Shown piece after piece: positions 44,092-52,728 of a stretch of DNA of 64,000 nucleotides. The DNA comes from Armatimonas rosea. Its GTDB lineage: Bacteria; Armatimonadota; Armatimonadia; Armatimonadales; Armatimonadaceae. Location: assembly GCF_014202505.1 (NCBI RefSeq), contig NZ_JACHGW010000001.1, forward strand, positions 1 through 64,000, given 5' to 3'. Every line of letters starts with the position of its first letter. Within the stretch, counting starts at the first letter, position 1. A model generated the notes under the pieces. That model was not told where the DNA came from. It did not search any database and saw nothing but the letters and a program-made list of their open reading frames with translations. The position numbers and the translations under genes were made by a program.

Positions 44092-47070
44092 TTACAGGCT
44101 TCTTACAAACTCCCTTACAATTTTTCGTAGCTGCTCATCGGTGAGGTCAGGTTGCCCTTGTGTCAGCTCCTCCGCCCAAGCTAGGATCGTCTTCTTCGTC
44201 TCCTCAAGCGAGGTCACTTTTTTCGGGGTGATCTGCAGCTCATGTTGGGCTATAAAACGGGACGAGACAATACCAAACTCAAAACCTAAAACCTGCCTCA
44301 TGCCATATATAGATTCCAAAATATCTCGTAGCTCAGGCGTGGGATTAGCTCTATACAGGATCAAGCAATAACAGATCAGAGCCCCAAGCATCTCAAAGAA
44401 ATTTTTGGAGTGCAAACAGTTTTTAATTACATTCTTATAAAGAATCAAAGCATGCCGTTCATCTCCATAGGTCATTAAACAACCGGCAAGGGCTATGATA
44501 GAGCCATTAACATATGCCCCATTACGTATCCTGCGCGCCAATAAATAGTGCTTACAAGTAAATTTTATCGACTGTTCAATATTATCAATACGAATATAAC
44601 CCATAGCAGCATTATAATAACCTGTTATGAGTCTTTCATAATCACTATTTTTTCGCAGCAAATAAAAGGATCGATTTGAATAAGTTATAAAATTATCAAC
44701 ACCATAGGTACTCACCTCAGCGGCGCTCATATTTGCATATATTATAGCTTCTAGTATCTCATCTCCCCGTTCGCTCATTAGACTTAAAGCCTTTTTTCCC
44801 CAGAGACAAACTTGTTCGTACTCACCACCCGTTAGTAGCTGAGTCATCAGACTGATTTTCAGGCGAACGACTTGCTCGACAGTCACCACCTGGTGTAGTG
44901 ACTCTTTTTGGAGTAGCTCTACAAGGTAGCGTTGCCCCTCTTTATGGTAGACATTTATCCACCAGAAGCGCCCCAGGCTACTCCCCAGCCTATAGGCGAC
45001 CTCCAGACGCTCAGGCTCCTCCCCTTCGAGGCTCCAGCCCATCGCAGCACGCAGGTTCGGTAGGACACTCTCTAAGCGCTCCATCCAAAGCGACTCCTGG
45101 TCTGTACGCCAGTGCCCGCGCGCCTGCTCCGCAAGACCGGCAAAGTACTCCGCGTGTCGGCGACGTCCCTCTTCACGCTCCTGAGGCCCCCACTGCTGGT
45201 CCGCAAACAGCCGCAACGACTCCAGCATGACAAAGCACACCCGATGCTCGCTCAGCTCTGTCGTGAGAAAGGAGCAGTCACACAGCTCTGCAAGGTAGTC
45301 CAGCGCAAGAGGGATTCCGAGTACCTGCTCCACGTCGAGATGGCCAAAGCTCCCCCGGAAGACCGTCAGCCTCGCTAAGAAAACTTTTAGCTCAGGACGC
45401 AGAAGATCAAAACTCCACGAGATACTGGCATAGAGAGAGCGATGTCGCTCCGGCCCGCCCTTTCGAGTTGTCGCCAGGAGCTGAAACCGTGCCTCGACCC
45501 CCTCAAGGATCTGCAGGGGGGACATTACCTGCACGCGTGCCGCTGCCAGCAGCAGCGCAAGCGGGATCCCCTCCAAGACATGGACAATACGAGCAACAAT
45601 CGCCAGGTTACGAGCGTGTAGATGAAAGTCCGGCACGCTCTCACGCGCACGATCCACAAAGAGAGCCACACTGGGCCAGCGCGCCTCAAACTGTGCAGGG
45701 TCTTCTTCCTCCAGAGCAAGAGACTCCACAGGCGGGGTTGGCAAGGGGGCGAGGGGAAAGAGCCGCTCGCCTGGGATGGAGAGCCGGTTCTGCGAGGTTG
45801 CCAGGCACTGGAGAGAGGGAGCACGCTGCAAGAGAGCCCGCAGGCACTCAAGGGCATCGGACTCAAGAAGCTGCTCCATATTATCCAGAACAAGCAGAAC
45901 CCTACCGCTCTGACTGAGAAGCGAGGAGACGAGCTCCAGTAGCTCACCCCCCTGCCCCGAGGGGAGGCGGACCTGCAGGCTACTGGCAATCGCCTGAAGA
46001 AACCCTTGCCCGTGGCGCGCCTCCTGCAAGGAGACAAAGTAGGCACTCCCCCCCTCTTGCTGAACCTGTCGCGCCAGCTCCAGCGCGAGGCGGGTCTTCC
46101 CAATTCCTCCAGGCCCAATCAAGGTGAGAAGGCGTACCTCCTCGCGCTCCAGTAGGCCCTTCAGCTGCGCCAGCTCCTCCTGACGCCCCACAAAATGGGT
46201 GATATCCAGCGGTAGGGCGGACACGCGGCTCAGCGGTGGCGTCTCTCTTAGGGGAGAGGGAGCAGGAGCCGCAAAGACAACTGGAGCTGCCGCAGGCCGA
46301 GGCTTCTTTCGAGTACTCGCCGTGGGATAGAGCGCCAAAGCCGCCTGCGCACGCCGCTCCACCGAAGCAGGCAAGCTCCCCAAGCCATCGTCTTTCCAGC
46401 GCCGCACCGCGTCGTGGTAGGCCTGAGCCGCCTCTTCCATCCGCTTCTCTTCCGTCAGTAGCTGGATCAAGTGCTCCAGAGCGCCTGTATCTTCTGGAAA
46501 ATAGAGCAGCTCCTGGCGACGCCAGTAGATGGCCTCGTCGATATCTCCCTCTTCTTCGGAGAAGCTTCCCAGTCGCCGCACGGCAGCCGTGAAGCGATCC
46601 CTTAGGCGTGCCTGCTCGCTCAGCACCCAGTCATCATAGAAACCGGGGAGAAATGTCCCTCGAAAGAGAGCTAGTGTCTGGCGTAGTGTGTTGATCGCCT
46701 CGGGGGTATTGTCACTGGAAACCCCATCGAGCGCCTGCTCAAACTCCAGCACATCGCTGCTCACAGCCTCGGCTCTGACGCCTAAAGTACGTGGATCGAC
46801 AAGGAGAACCTGTCCCACGAGCTCCGTCTCTAGCTGGCTACGTAGTGATGAGACCGCAACCGAGAGGCTCGCGCGTGCCTTATCGGGATGGGGAGCATCG
46901 TGCCAGAACATCTCGGCCAGCACTTCACGAGAGAGACGCTTCCCTCGGTGGAAGACTAAGTACGCAAATAGGGATGCCGTCTGACGCGTCCGAAAACGAC
47001 TAAAGCTTCCCCCTACTCCCGCTACCTGAAATCCCCCCAGCATCTCGACACGTAACATCGCCTGAGCCAT
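44092..47070 (-). CDS. Second SARP/BTAD-type regulator with NB-ARC ATPase
   Basis: The 992-residue protein has an OmpR-like DNA-binding region (1-95), a full BTAD domain (about 105-245), a proline-rich linker and an NB-ARC STAND ATPase with P-loop GPGGIGKT (319-326) and Walker B VLLVLDN (391-397). The helical repeat C-terminus follows. The last 250 or so codons (44092 to about 44850) are much more AT-rich than the rest. It is divergent from the oxidoreductase/cysteine-rich gene set, whose promoter has 11-bp-spaced repeats, so it probably activates that set. A GGAG ribosome site precedes the ATG. Confidence 0.87.
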   Translation of the reverse strand: MAQAMLRVEMLGGFQVAGVGGSFSRFRTRQTASLFAYLVFHRGKRLSREVLAEMFWHDAPHPDKARASLSVAVSSLRSQLETELVGQVLLVDPRTLGVRAEAVSSDVLEFEQALDGVSSDNTPEAINTLRQTLALFRGTFLPGFYDDWVLSEQARLRDRFTAAVRRLGSFSEEEGDIDEAIYWRRQELLYFPEDTGALEHLIQLLTEEKRMEEAAQAYHDAVRRWKDDGLGSLPASVERRAQAALALYPTASTRKKPRPAAAPVVFAAPAPSPLRETPPLSRVSALPLDITHFVGRQEELAQLKGLLEREEVRLLTLIGPGGIGKTRLALELARQVQQEGGSAYFVSLQEARHGQGFLQAIASSLQVRLPSGQGGELLELVSSLLSQSGRVLLVLDNMEQLLESDALECLRALLQRAPSLQCLATSQNRLSIPGERLFPLAPLPTPPVESLALEEEDPAQFEARWPSVALFVDRARESVPDFHLHARNLAIVARIVHVLEGIPLALLLAAARVQVMSPLQILEGVEARFQLLATTRKGGPERHRSLYASISWSFDLLRPELKVFLARLTVFRGSFGHLDVEQVLGIPLALDYLAELCDCSFLTTELSEHRVCFVMLESLRLFADQQWGPQEREEGRRRHAEYFAGLAEQARGHWRTDQESLWMERLESVLPNLRAAMGWSLEGEEPERLEVAYRLGSSLGRFWWINVYHKEGQRYLVELLQKESLHQVVTVEQVVRLKISLMTQLLTGGEYEQVCLWGKKALSLMSERGDEILEAIIYANMSAAEVSTYGVDNFITYSNRSFYLLRKNSDYERLITGYYNAAMGYIRIDNIEQSIKFTCKHYLLARRIRNGAYVNGSIIALAGCLMTYGDERHALILYKNVIKNCLHSKNFFEMLGALICYCLILYRANPTPELRDILESIYGMRQVLGFEFGIVSSRFIAQHELQITPKKVTSLEETKKTILAWAEELTQGQPDLTDEQLRKIVREFVRSL

Positions 47071-47149
47071 CTACCATCTCCTCATTCCCCCTGCTTACGT
47101 AGATAAGACACCTAGCTTTGTAATTCCTTCTCAAAACGAGGCCTTGGAC

Positions 47150-47183
47150 TTGTAAGCTTTCTGTAATCCAATCTGCCTATACT
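47150..47183 (+). promoter_or_regulatory. SARP-type promoter of the cysteine-rich island
   Basis: Heptamers TTGTAAG (47150-47156) and CTGTAAT (47161-47167) are 11 bp apart, and the second 11-mer ends 6 bp before the -10 TATACT (47178-47183). There is no good -35. A third heptamer TTGTAAT lies at 47118-47124 but off the 11-bp grid. The geometry matches that at 12997-13041 and fits activation by the divergent SARP regulator. Confidence 0.5.
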
Positions 47184-47189
47184 CTCGTC

Positions 47190-47267
47190 ATGACAAACGC
47201 CCTAGGAAAATCTCCAAAGATGAATAAAACCTCACACCGTCATGAGATCGAAAAATATGAAAAATAA
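47190..47267 (+). CDS. Possible 25-residue leaderless leader peptide
   Basis: An ATG lies 6 nt after TATACT and opens a 25-codon frame (MTNALGKSPKMNKTSHRHEI, then five more residues). It ends at TAA 47265-47267, overlapping the preferred start of the next gene (47257) by 11 bases. The leaderless position and the overlap suggest translational coupling. There is no family support and it could be chance. Confidence 0.35.
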   Translation: MTNALGKSPKMNKTSHRHEIEKYEK

Positions 47268-48540
47268 AGAATATAAAAAAACAGTAAACAGTATACTATA
47301 TTTCATAACAATATTTTTATCTGGATTATTTTCGTTTCATACTCTCACAGAAAAACAATCAGAATCCATACTCGCAATTAAAAAAGCAACACTATTTTAT
47401 TACGGAAAAAGTGAATCACACTCAACTCTCGCACAAGGCATCGTCCAAGCTTTCGGAACATATTCTGTAGACCTAAGCCAGCCAGGTGCTGGTAAAAAAG
47501 TCAGACAGCTGACAGGATTAGATAAAATTTCCAGTCCTACACTAGTATGGACAAATAATAACAATACAACTATTGTATCAGGCGTTTCTGCAGTCAAACA
47601 ATCCGTAAAATCGGCCCTACTAAAGGAGTCCCCCTTTACAAAAGGACGAGTGGCAATTATTCTCGTTGTTCTATTCGTAGGCCTAGGCATCTTGTATACC
47701 GATGAGATCTACAAATCAGTAGGATATGCTGTTTTCTTCTGCTTATTCGGATTAAGTGCCGTTTTAGGAAAATGTATCTCTTGCCATTCAGGAACAAACA
47801 ATGTAATCTTATCCCTAGTACCTGTTTTTGGATTACTCTATACAATCTTTAGCGCATGTATCTTCTCCTCAGGAAAAAACTTCCCTCGTTGGAGTTATAT
47901 AATATGCCTACTCGCGTCGAGAATATTTCCTATCATCCAGTCAGTTCTTCTTTTGATTGAACCTAAGCTATGTTTTGGTTGTATGCTCATGACAGTAGCT
48001 TCAATCCTATACTCAGCTGCATCTTTAAAAGCCATCAACTCAGGGAAAGTCATCTGTATCAAAACACCCAATAGTCTAAAAACCATTTCTATCATCTGGC
48101 TATCTCTACTTTTTATCCGGCAAGGTCTTGTTTTAAACGGGACAGTCAAGCTTGAGCCAGGTGAGGAAAATGTTCCCAATATTATTGGACGCAAATGGTC
48201 TGACATCTCTTACAAGAGTCAAGTCCCGGCAAGAACGCTTATACTAGTCAGCCAAAAAGGATGCAGTTCATGCGATATAGCATCTAAAGACCTAACAAAA
48301 ATTGGAGTATCTTGGAGAAAAGTTCCAATCTGCAATACCTTAGAATCTGAAAACTGTTTTAATGGCGCAGGATTAAGTTTCCCAACGCCTATGCTGCTGG
48401 TAGTTGATGAAAGAGGTGTCATCACATTCCAGTATAACGGGTGGCCGAGCCCTGGAGCAGAGCGAGACACGCTTCTGCAACAGCTTCGAGCAACTCTTCT
48501 TAGCTCAAACACCTCCTCTCTTACGAAAGAAAACCAATGA
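47257..48540 (+). CDS. Polytopic membrane thiol-disulfide oxidoreductase (MauE/VKOR-like with thioredoxin-like end)
   Basis: The 427-residue protein has an N-terminal membrane segment (about 9-27), an exported domain (30-120), then a multi-helix membrane core with two cysteine pairs (CISC and CFGC) placed as in MauE or VKOR-like proteins. A C-terminal thioredoxin-like domain (about 310-420) has the active-site CSSC and a following cis-Pro candidate (FPTPMLLVV). It probably forms or shuffles disulfides outside the membrane. The next gene overlaps it by 4 bases and encodes a ten-Cys secreted protein, the likely client. Base composition is AT-rich. Confidence 0.65.
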   Translation: MKNKEYKKTVNSILYFITIFLSGLFSFHTLTEKQSESILAIKKATLFYYGKSESHSTLAQGIVQAFGTYSVDLSQPGAGKKVRQLTGLDKISSPTLVWTNNNNTTIVSGVSAVKQSVKSALLKESPFTKGRVAIILVVLFVGLGILYTDEIYKSVGYAVFFCLFGLSAVLGKCISCHSGTNNVILSLVPVFGLLYTIFSACIFSSGKNFPRWSYIICLLASRIFPIIQSVLLLIEPKLCFGCMLMTVASILYSAASLKAINSGKVICIKTPNSLKTISIIWLSLLFIRQGLVLNGTVKLEPGEENVPNIIGRKWSDISYKSQVPARTLILVSQKGCSSCDIASKDLTKIGVSWRKVPICNTLESENCFNGAGLSFPTPMLLVVDERGVITFQYNGWPSPGAERDTLLQQLRATLLSSNTSSLTKENQ

Positions 48541-48887
48541 AAACAAATAAGATTCGACTCTCCCTTACCGGTCTTCTCGCAACGCTTGCCTGCACGGGAC
48601 TATGGTTTAGTAGCTCCAATATTGCGTTCGCTGGAACAGCCACTGCGATCCACTGTCTTGAAGCGGGAGCAACGGGTGGTACGGGATGCTACGCACAGTA
48701 CTGTAACGTTATTAGCCCCAATAAAGGAATTACTTGGAACGCATCGTGGGAGTGCTGCTACGATCCCTCCAACAACCTGGTCTCTGCAAAAAACTATACC
48801 TGTAGCGCGACCTTCAATGGAGGCTGCTGCAACAACCTTGATGGCGCGCCTCATTGCCCGAATATGAGCTGCCAGCAGTCCTACTAA
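48537..48887 (+). CDS. Secreted ten-cysteine small protein, MADH light-chain-like
   Basis: The 116-residue protein has a signal peptide (cleavage after AFA, about 32) and a mature part of about 84 residues with ten Cys, including two CC pairs. The segment WNASWECCYDPSNN resembles, from memory, the region around the first tryptophylquinone Trp of methylamine dehydrogenase light chain (ASWVASCYNPTDG). The second quinone Trp region is missing, so an active TTQ cofactor is unlikely. Its ATG overlaps the oxidoreductase stop, implying dedicated disulfide formation. The relationship is a hypothesis; the secreted Cys-rich nature is plain. Confidence 0.6.
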   Translation: MKTNKIRLSLTGLLATLACTGLWFSSSNIAFAGTATAIHCLEAGATGGTGCYAQYCNVISPNKGITWNASWECCYDPSNNLVSAKNYTCSATFNGGCCNNLDGAPHCPNMSCQQSY

Positions 48888-48902
48888 TCTAGGGGTAGAT
48901 AT

Positions 48903-48938
48903 CCCCATCTACTTATAAATGAGTAGATGGGGTTTCTT
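48903..48938 (+). terminator. Factor-independent terminator
   Basis: An 11-bp perfect stem (CCCCATCTACT 48903-48913 with AGTAGATGGGG 48922-48932) and an 8-base loop are followed by TTTCTTT. It lies 16 bases after the cysteine-rich gene and would end or attenuate the transcript before the pseudopilin gene. Confidence 0.88.
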
Positions 48939-48961
48939 TATAAATTATAAAGGCCACGCAC

Positions 48962-49606
48962 ATGTCTCTAAAAAAATATCAAGCATTTACTCTTATCGAG
49001 TTGTTGATTGTTATTTCTATCATTAGTGTACTTTCCAGTATACTATTTCCGGTTTTTACTCAAGCACGACGATCTGCTCGGCAGACGAGCTCTCTGTCGA
49101 ATATTCGCCAGTGTGGAATGTCTCTACGCATGTACATGGAAGACTATAGTACCGATAGCCTTCCCAGCCTCGCGATTGCTCGCAGTGTCCTTAAGAGCTC
49201 GCCCACCTGCGACTTAGAAGATAACTGGCGTCAGTCCTGCTCAGACTACTCGCGAGACCCTCTGATTGGCTCCTATGCCTACGCGGGTGGAGTGGCCCCT
49301 TTTGACACAGAAGAGGGCTGGGACTGGTATCGAACACTGGGCAACCAGAACCCCACACTACTCCTCAGCATCTTTTACGCAGACCAGCGGGTAAAGCCCT
49401 TTACGGGAAAAGGGATCGATCCGAAAAACTGCTCACCAGACTTCTCAGATTGCCGTATGCCCACACGGGTGATCCGCGTCCGCCTGGATGGCTCCGCTTC
49501 TACATCACCCGTACAAACCCACGGAGAAGGCTCGTATCTTATGACCTGGAACCTTTTGTTTGTCTCCGATCCACATAACAACCCGAAAGGGGTGACTCCA
49601 AAATGA
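48962..49606 (+). CDS. Type IV pilin-like pseudopilin (Armatimonadota-style)
   Basis: The 214-residue protein has a class III prepilin signal: a short basic leader, then FTLIELLIVISIISVLSSI as the hydrophobic helix, with the position -1 residue Ala instead of the usual Gly. After LFPVFTQAR it has the SNIRQCGMSLRMYMEDY block and a globular C-terminal domain with several Cys and a VRLDGS segment. It would be processed by prepilin peptidase and assembled or displayed at the surface. It is followed by an overlapping membrane gene. It shares strand and base composition with the Cys-rich pair. Confidence 0.85.
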   Translation: MSLKKYQAFTLIELLIVISIISVLSSILFPVFTQARRSARQTSSLSNIRQCGMSLRMYMEDYSTDSLPSLAIARSVLKSSPTCDLEDNWRQSCSDYSRDPLIGSYAYAGGVAPFDTEEGWDWYRTLGNQNPTLLLSIFYADQRVKPFTGKGIDPKNCSPDFSDCRMPTRVIRVRLDGSASTSPVQTHGEGSYLMTWNLLFVSDPHNNPKGVTPK

Positions 49607-50028
49607 TGCACCAAAAACTAGATGTCCAGCAAACAGATTTTAAAGATTCTTTATTGCAGCTTTCGAAGCTCAGTCGTTTCTCCCTTATTACTATAGCGGC
49701 AGCATTAGCTGCATACTACATACCATTCATAGTCGCTTCATTGTTTGGAAAAATGCTTAATATGTTATGGATGTGGATTGAGATGGCTTTTAGTGTATCC
49801 TTCTTGATCATCACAACAATTATCAGTAATAAACTAAAAAAAGTATGGATGATCTCTTTATGCTTATCTTCTCTTCTCACAGCGTATCAGATTAGCTTAG
49901 GGATCCGAATGATTATGCCGGGACAATCCTTCGATTTCTTCTGGAAAGCCTCCCTACCAGTCATTAGCATCCTGCTGAATGCAGCACTCTTCCAGTGGGG
50001 GAAAAAGTATGCAGAACTAGAAAAATGA
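49603..50028 (+). CDS. Four-helix membrane protein, unknown
   Basis: The 141-residue protein has four hydrophobic helices (about 27-50, 55-73, 80-97, 112-131) and short polar ends. I do not recognise it. Its start overlaps the pseudopilin stop (ATGATG over TGA), so they are translated together. It could be a membrane partner for the pseudopilin or the Cys-rich protein. It closes the AT-rich island; the next gene returns to high GC. Confidence 0.6.
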   Translation: MMHQKLDVQQTDFKDSLLQLSKLSRFSLITIAAALAAYYIPFIVASLFGKMLNMLWMWIEMAFSVSFLIITTIISNKLKKVWMISLCLSSLLTAYQISLGIRMIMPGQSFDFFWKASLPVISILLNAALFQWGKKYAELEK

Positions 50029-50072
50029 GGCAAGGGCTAGCGTAGACGAGCTTGGGAGTGCATAATCTTCGC

Positions 50073-51092
50073 ATGGCAAAGAAAGTTGCGGTGATCGGCT
50101 ATGGGGCTGCGTTTAACATGGGCCGGCATCACCTACGAGAGATGGAGCGGGCGGGGATGGTCCCCACCGCCGTGTGCGATCTGGACAAAGAGCGGCTCAA
50201 GGCCGCGCGGCAGGACTTTCCGGGGATCAAGACCTACACCCGGGTGGCGTCGCTCCTGAGCAAGACCGATGTGGACCTGGTGACGGTCATCACGCCGCAC
50301 GTGGCGCACGCTCCGCTGGCGCTCCAGTGCTTGAAGGCCGGGCGCGCCGTGGTGATCGAGAAGCCCATGACCATCACGACCGCCCAGTGCGACCGGCTGA
50401 TCGCGGAGTCCGAGAAGCAAGGGGTCTTGCTCTCGACCTACCACAACCGCCACTGGGACGGGCATATCCTCAAGGCGATGGAGCTGATTGGTAGCGGCGA
50501 GATCGGGGAGGTCTATAAGATCGAGGCGCACATGGGCGGCTGGGGCCAGCCTCGGGAGTGGTGGCGCACCCAGCGGAGCATCTCCGGCGGGATCCTCTAC
50601 GACTGGGGCGTGCATCTTCTCGAGTACGCCCTCCAGATCCTCCAGCCCTCCGAGCTGGTTGAGGTGAGCGGCTACGCCAAGAGCGGCTTCTGGCAAGACT
50701 CGCTTCCCTACGGCGACGATACCAACGAGGACGAGGCGCAGCTGACGGCACGCTTCAAGGACGGCCGCTGGCTCTCGCTCAATGTCTCGCACCTCGATAG
50801 CCACCCGAAGAACGAGCGTGGTGTCCTGGAGATCACGGGGACGAAGGGCACCTATATCATGCACTTCGACCGCTTTATCATCCGCAAACACGAGGGCACG
50901 GAGCTGACGATCCGCGAGGGCAAGAACGCCCCGAGCGAGGGACAGAAGTTCTACAACAATATCGCGGCGGCACTCGAGGGAAAAGAGGAGCTGATCATCA
51001 CCCCACAGTGGGCACGCCGCCCCGTGCATATCCTCGACCTGGCCGTCCAGAGCGCCCAGAAAGGCCGCGCGGTGCCGGCCAAGTACGCGTAG
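50073..51092 (+). CDS. Gfo/Idh/MocA family oxidoreductase
   Basis: The 339-residue protein has an N-terminal Rossmann fold (VAVIGYGAAFNMGRHH), the EKPMTITTAQCDRLI motif of the family, and a catalytic-type GGILYDWGVHLLEYALQ segment with the conserved Asp and His. It is probably an NAD(P)-dependent sugar or inositol dehydrogenase; the substrate is unknown. The start at 50073 is preferred: CATAAT (50061-50066) lies 6 nt upstream and contains the alternative GTG. A hairpin repeat begins at its stop codon. Confidence 0.88.
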   Translation: MAKKVAVIGYGAAFNMGRHHLREMERAGMVPTAVCDLDKERLKAARQDFPGIKTYTRVASLLSKTDVDLVTVITPHVAHAPLALQCLKAGRAVVIEKPMTITTAQCDRLIAESEKQGVLLSTYHNRHWDGHILKAMELIGSGEIGEVYKIEAHMGGWGQPREWWRTQRSISGGILYDWGVHLLEYALQILQPSELVEVSGYAKSGFWQDSLPYGDDTNEDEAQLTARFKDGRWLSLNVSHLDSHPKNERGVLEITGTKGTYIMHFDRFIIRKHEGTELTIREGKNAPSEGQKFYNNIAAALEGKEELIITPQWARRPVHILDLAVQSAQKGRAVPAKYA

Positions 51093-51116
51093 TCCGGCCG
51101 ATGAGAACGGCCGGAC
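51092..51116 (+). repeat. Short hairpin at stop codon, copy 1
   Basis: Arms GTCCGGCCG (51092-51100) and CGGCCGGAC (51108-51116) with loop ATGAGAA begin on the last base of the oxidoreductase stop codon. The same arms and loop occur, in sense with the gene, right after the stop at 55862. The rest of 51117-51219 holds a CCCCCCCG/CGGGGGGGG hairpin and no gene. Confidence 0.8.
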
Positions 51117-51219
51117 AGGAGAGCCTGCGACGCTCGCCAGCCCCCCCGCTCCAACCGGGGGGGGGAGACTGGAAACACGCTGGAAACAGTGAGCGGCTAA
51201 ATTAGCACCAGAGTGGTCA

Positions 51220-52728
51220 ATGTGGCCCAAAATTCGCTATTGCGTCGGAAAGTGGGCTGTGAACGTGTCGCTTTTGGAAACCTATGAGCCGGGTATCTTT
51301 TACGATGAGCTGATGCTCCCCTCGGGCAAGCCGCGTGCGCACTCCCGCGCGCTCGCGGAGCACCTGGATGCGATGAGCCCCACCGAGTTTGCCCAGCGTG
51401 CGCGCCTCGCCGAGACCCTGATGATGCAGCAGGGAATCACGTTCAATGTCTATGGTGCCGAGGGTGGGGTCGAGCGGGCGTTTCCCTTTGATCTCGTCCC
51501 CCGTGTCCTCACCGCCGGCGAGTGGGAGACCATTGAGAAGGGCCTCACCCAGCGGCTCACAGCGCTCAATCTCTTTCTCTGGGATATCTACCACGAGCAG
51601 AAGATCCTCAAAGATGGGGTCGTTCCGCGCGCCTTGGTGATGGGAGCGGTTCACTTTCGCCGCGAGTTCATGGGGGCCGATCCCCCCGGCGGGGTCTATG
51701 TCCATATCTGCGGCACCGACCTGATCCGCGACACCGACGGCAAGTTCTATGTCCTGGAAGACAACCTCCGCACGCCATCGGGTGTCTCGTACATGCTGGA
51801 GAACCGTGCCATCCTGGCGCGCGTGATGCCCCAGCTCTTCCAGGACATGGGCGTCCGCCCCATCGCCGACTACACGTCGCACCTGCTCCACAACCTGCGC
51901 GCCCTCGCTCCCGCACACCGCAGCGACGATCCCACGGTCGTGCTCCTGACACCGGGGGTCTACAACAGCGCCTACTACGAGCACTCGTATCTGGCGCAGC
52001 AGCTGGGGATTCCTCTGGTCGAGGGCCGGGACTTGATTGTCGAGGAGAACATTGTCTCCATGAAGACCACCCACGGCCTCAAGCGGGTCGATGTGATCTA
52101 CCGGCGCGTGGACGATGACTTTCTGGACCCGCTGATCTTCCGCCCGGACTCGCAGCTGGGGGTGGCGGGCCTGGTCAATGCCTACCGCGCGGGCAATGTG
52201 GCGCTCGCCAACTCGATTGGGACGGGGGTCGCCGACGATAAAGTGATCTATGCGTATGTGCCAGAGATTATCAAGTACTATCTAGACCAGGAGGTAATCC
52301 TGCCCAATGTCGAGACCTATCCCGCCTTTGAGGACAAGCACCGTGAGTACATCCTGGACAACTTAGACAAGCTCGTGGTCAAGGCGGCCAACGAGTCCGG
52401 GGGCTATGGGATGCTCATGGGGCCGCAGGCCAGCCTCTCAGAGCGCGAGGTCTTTGCTGAGCTGGTGAAAGCCAACCCGCGCAACTATATCGCCCAGCCG
52501 CTGATTCATCTCTCCCGCGCCCCCGCCTTCGTGGAGCCAGGGCACTTTGAGGGCCGCCATATCGACCTGCGCCCCTTCGCCCTCTGTGACCGGGACCTGC
52601 GCGTGACCATTGTCCCCGGCGGACTCACCCGTGTCGCGCTGAGAAAAGGCTCGTATGTCGTGAACTCGTCGCAGGGCGGCGGAAGTAAAGATACCTGGGT
52701 GCTTGGAAAGGAGAGCCGCAATGCTTAG
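51220..52728 (+). CDS. Circularly permuted ATP-grasp protein
   Basis: The 502-residue protein matches the circularly permuted ATP-grasp (DUF404/407) family: [71 protein letters not shown], and the nucleotide-binding [13 protein letters not shown] with [13 protein letters not shown]. Such enzymes are predicted to join amine and carboxyl groups. An alternative start is GTG 51259 ([12 protein letters not shown]), better matched to the family's beginning and with GGAAAG upstream. It overlaps the alpha-E gene by 8 bases, as usual for this cassette. Confidence 0.9.
   Translation: MWPKIRYCVGKWAVNVSLLETYEPGIFYDELMLPSGKPRAHSRALAEHLDAMSPTEFAQRARLAETLMMQQGITFNVYGAEGGVERAFPFDLVPRVLTAGEWETIEKGLTQRLTALNLFLWDIYHEQKILKDGVVPRALVMGAVHFRREFMGADPPGGVYVHICGTDLIRDTDGKFYVLEDNLRTPSGVSYMLENRAILARVMPQLFQDMGVRPIADYTSHLLHNLRALAPAHRSDDPTVVLLTPGVYNSAYYEHSYLAQQLGIPLVEGRDLIVEENIVSMKTTHGLKRVDVIYRRVDDDFLDPLIFRPDSQLGVAGLVNAYRAGNVALANSIGTGVADDKVIYAYVPEIIKYYLDQEVILPNVETYPAFEDKHREYILDNLDKLVVKAANESGGYGMLMGPQASLSEREVFAELVKANPRNYIAQPLIHLSRAPAFVEPGHFEGRHIDLRPFALCDRDLRVTIVPGGLTRVALRKGSYVVNSSQGGGSKDTWVLGKESRNA

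Noticed and set aside
50133-51230. A 365-codon open frame on the minus strand opposite the Gfo/Idh/MocA gene
   Set aside because: It is low-complexity and shadow-like; the plus-strand frame has clear Rossmann and catalytic motifs.
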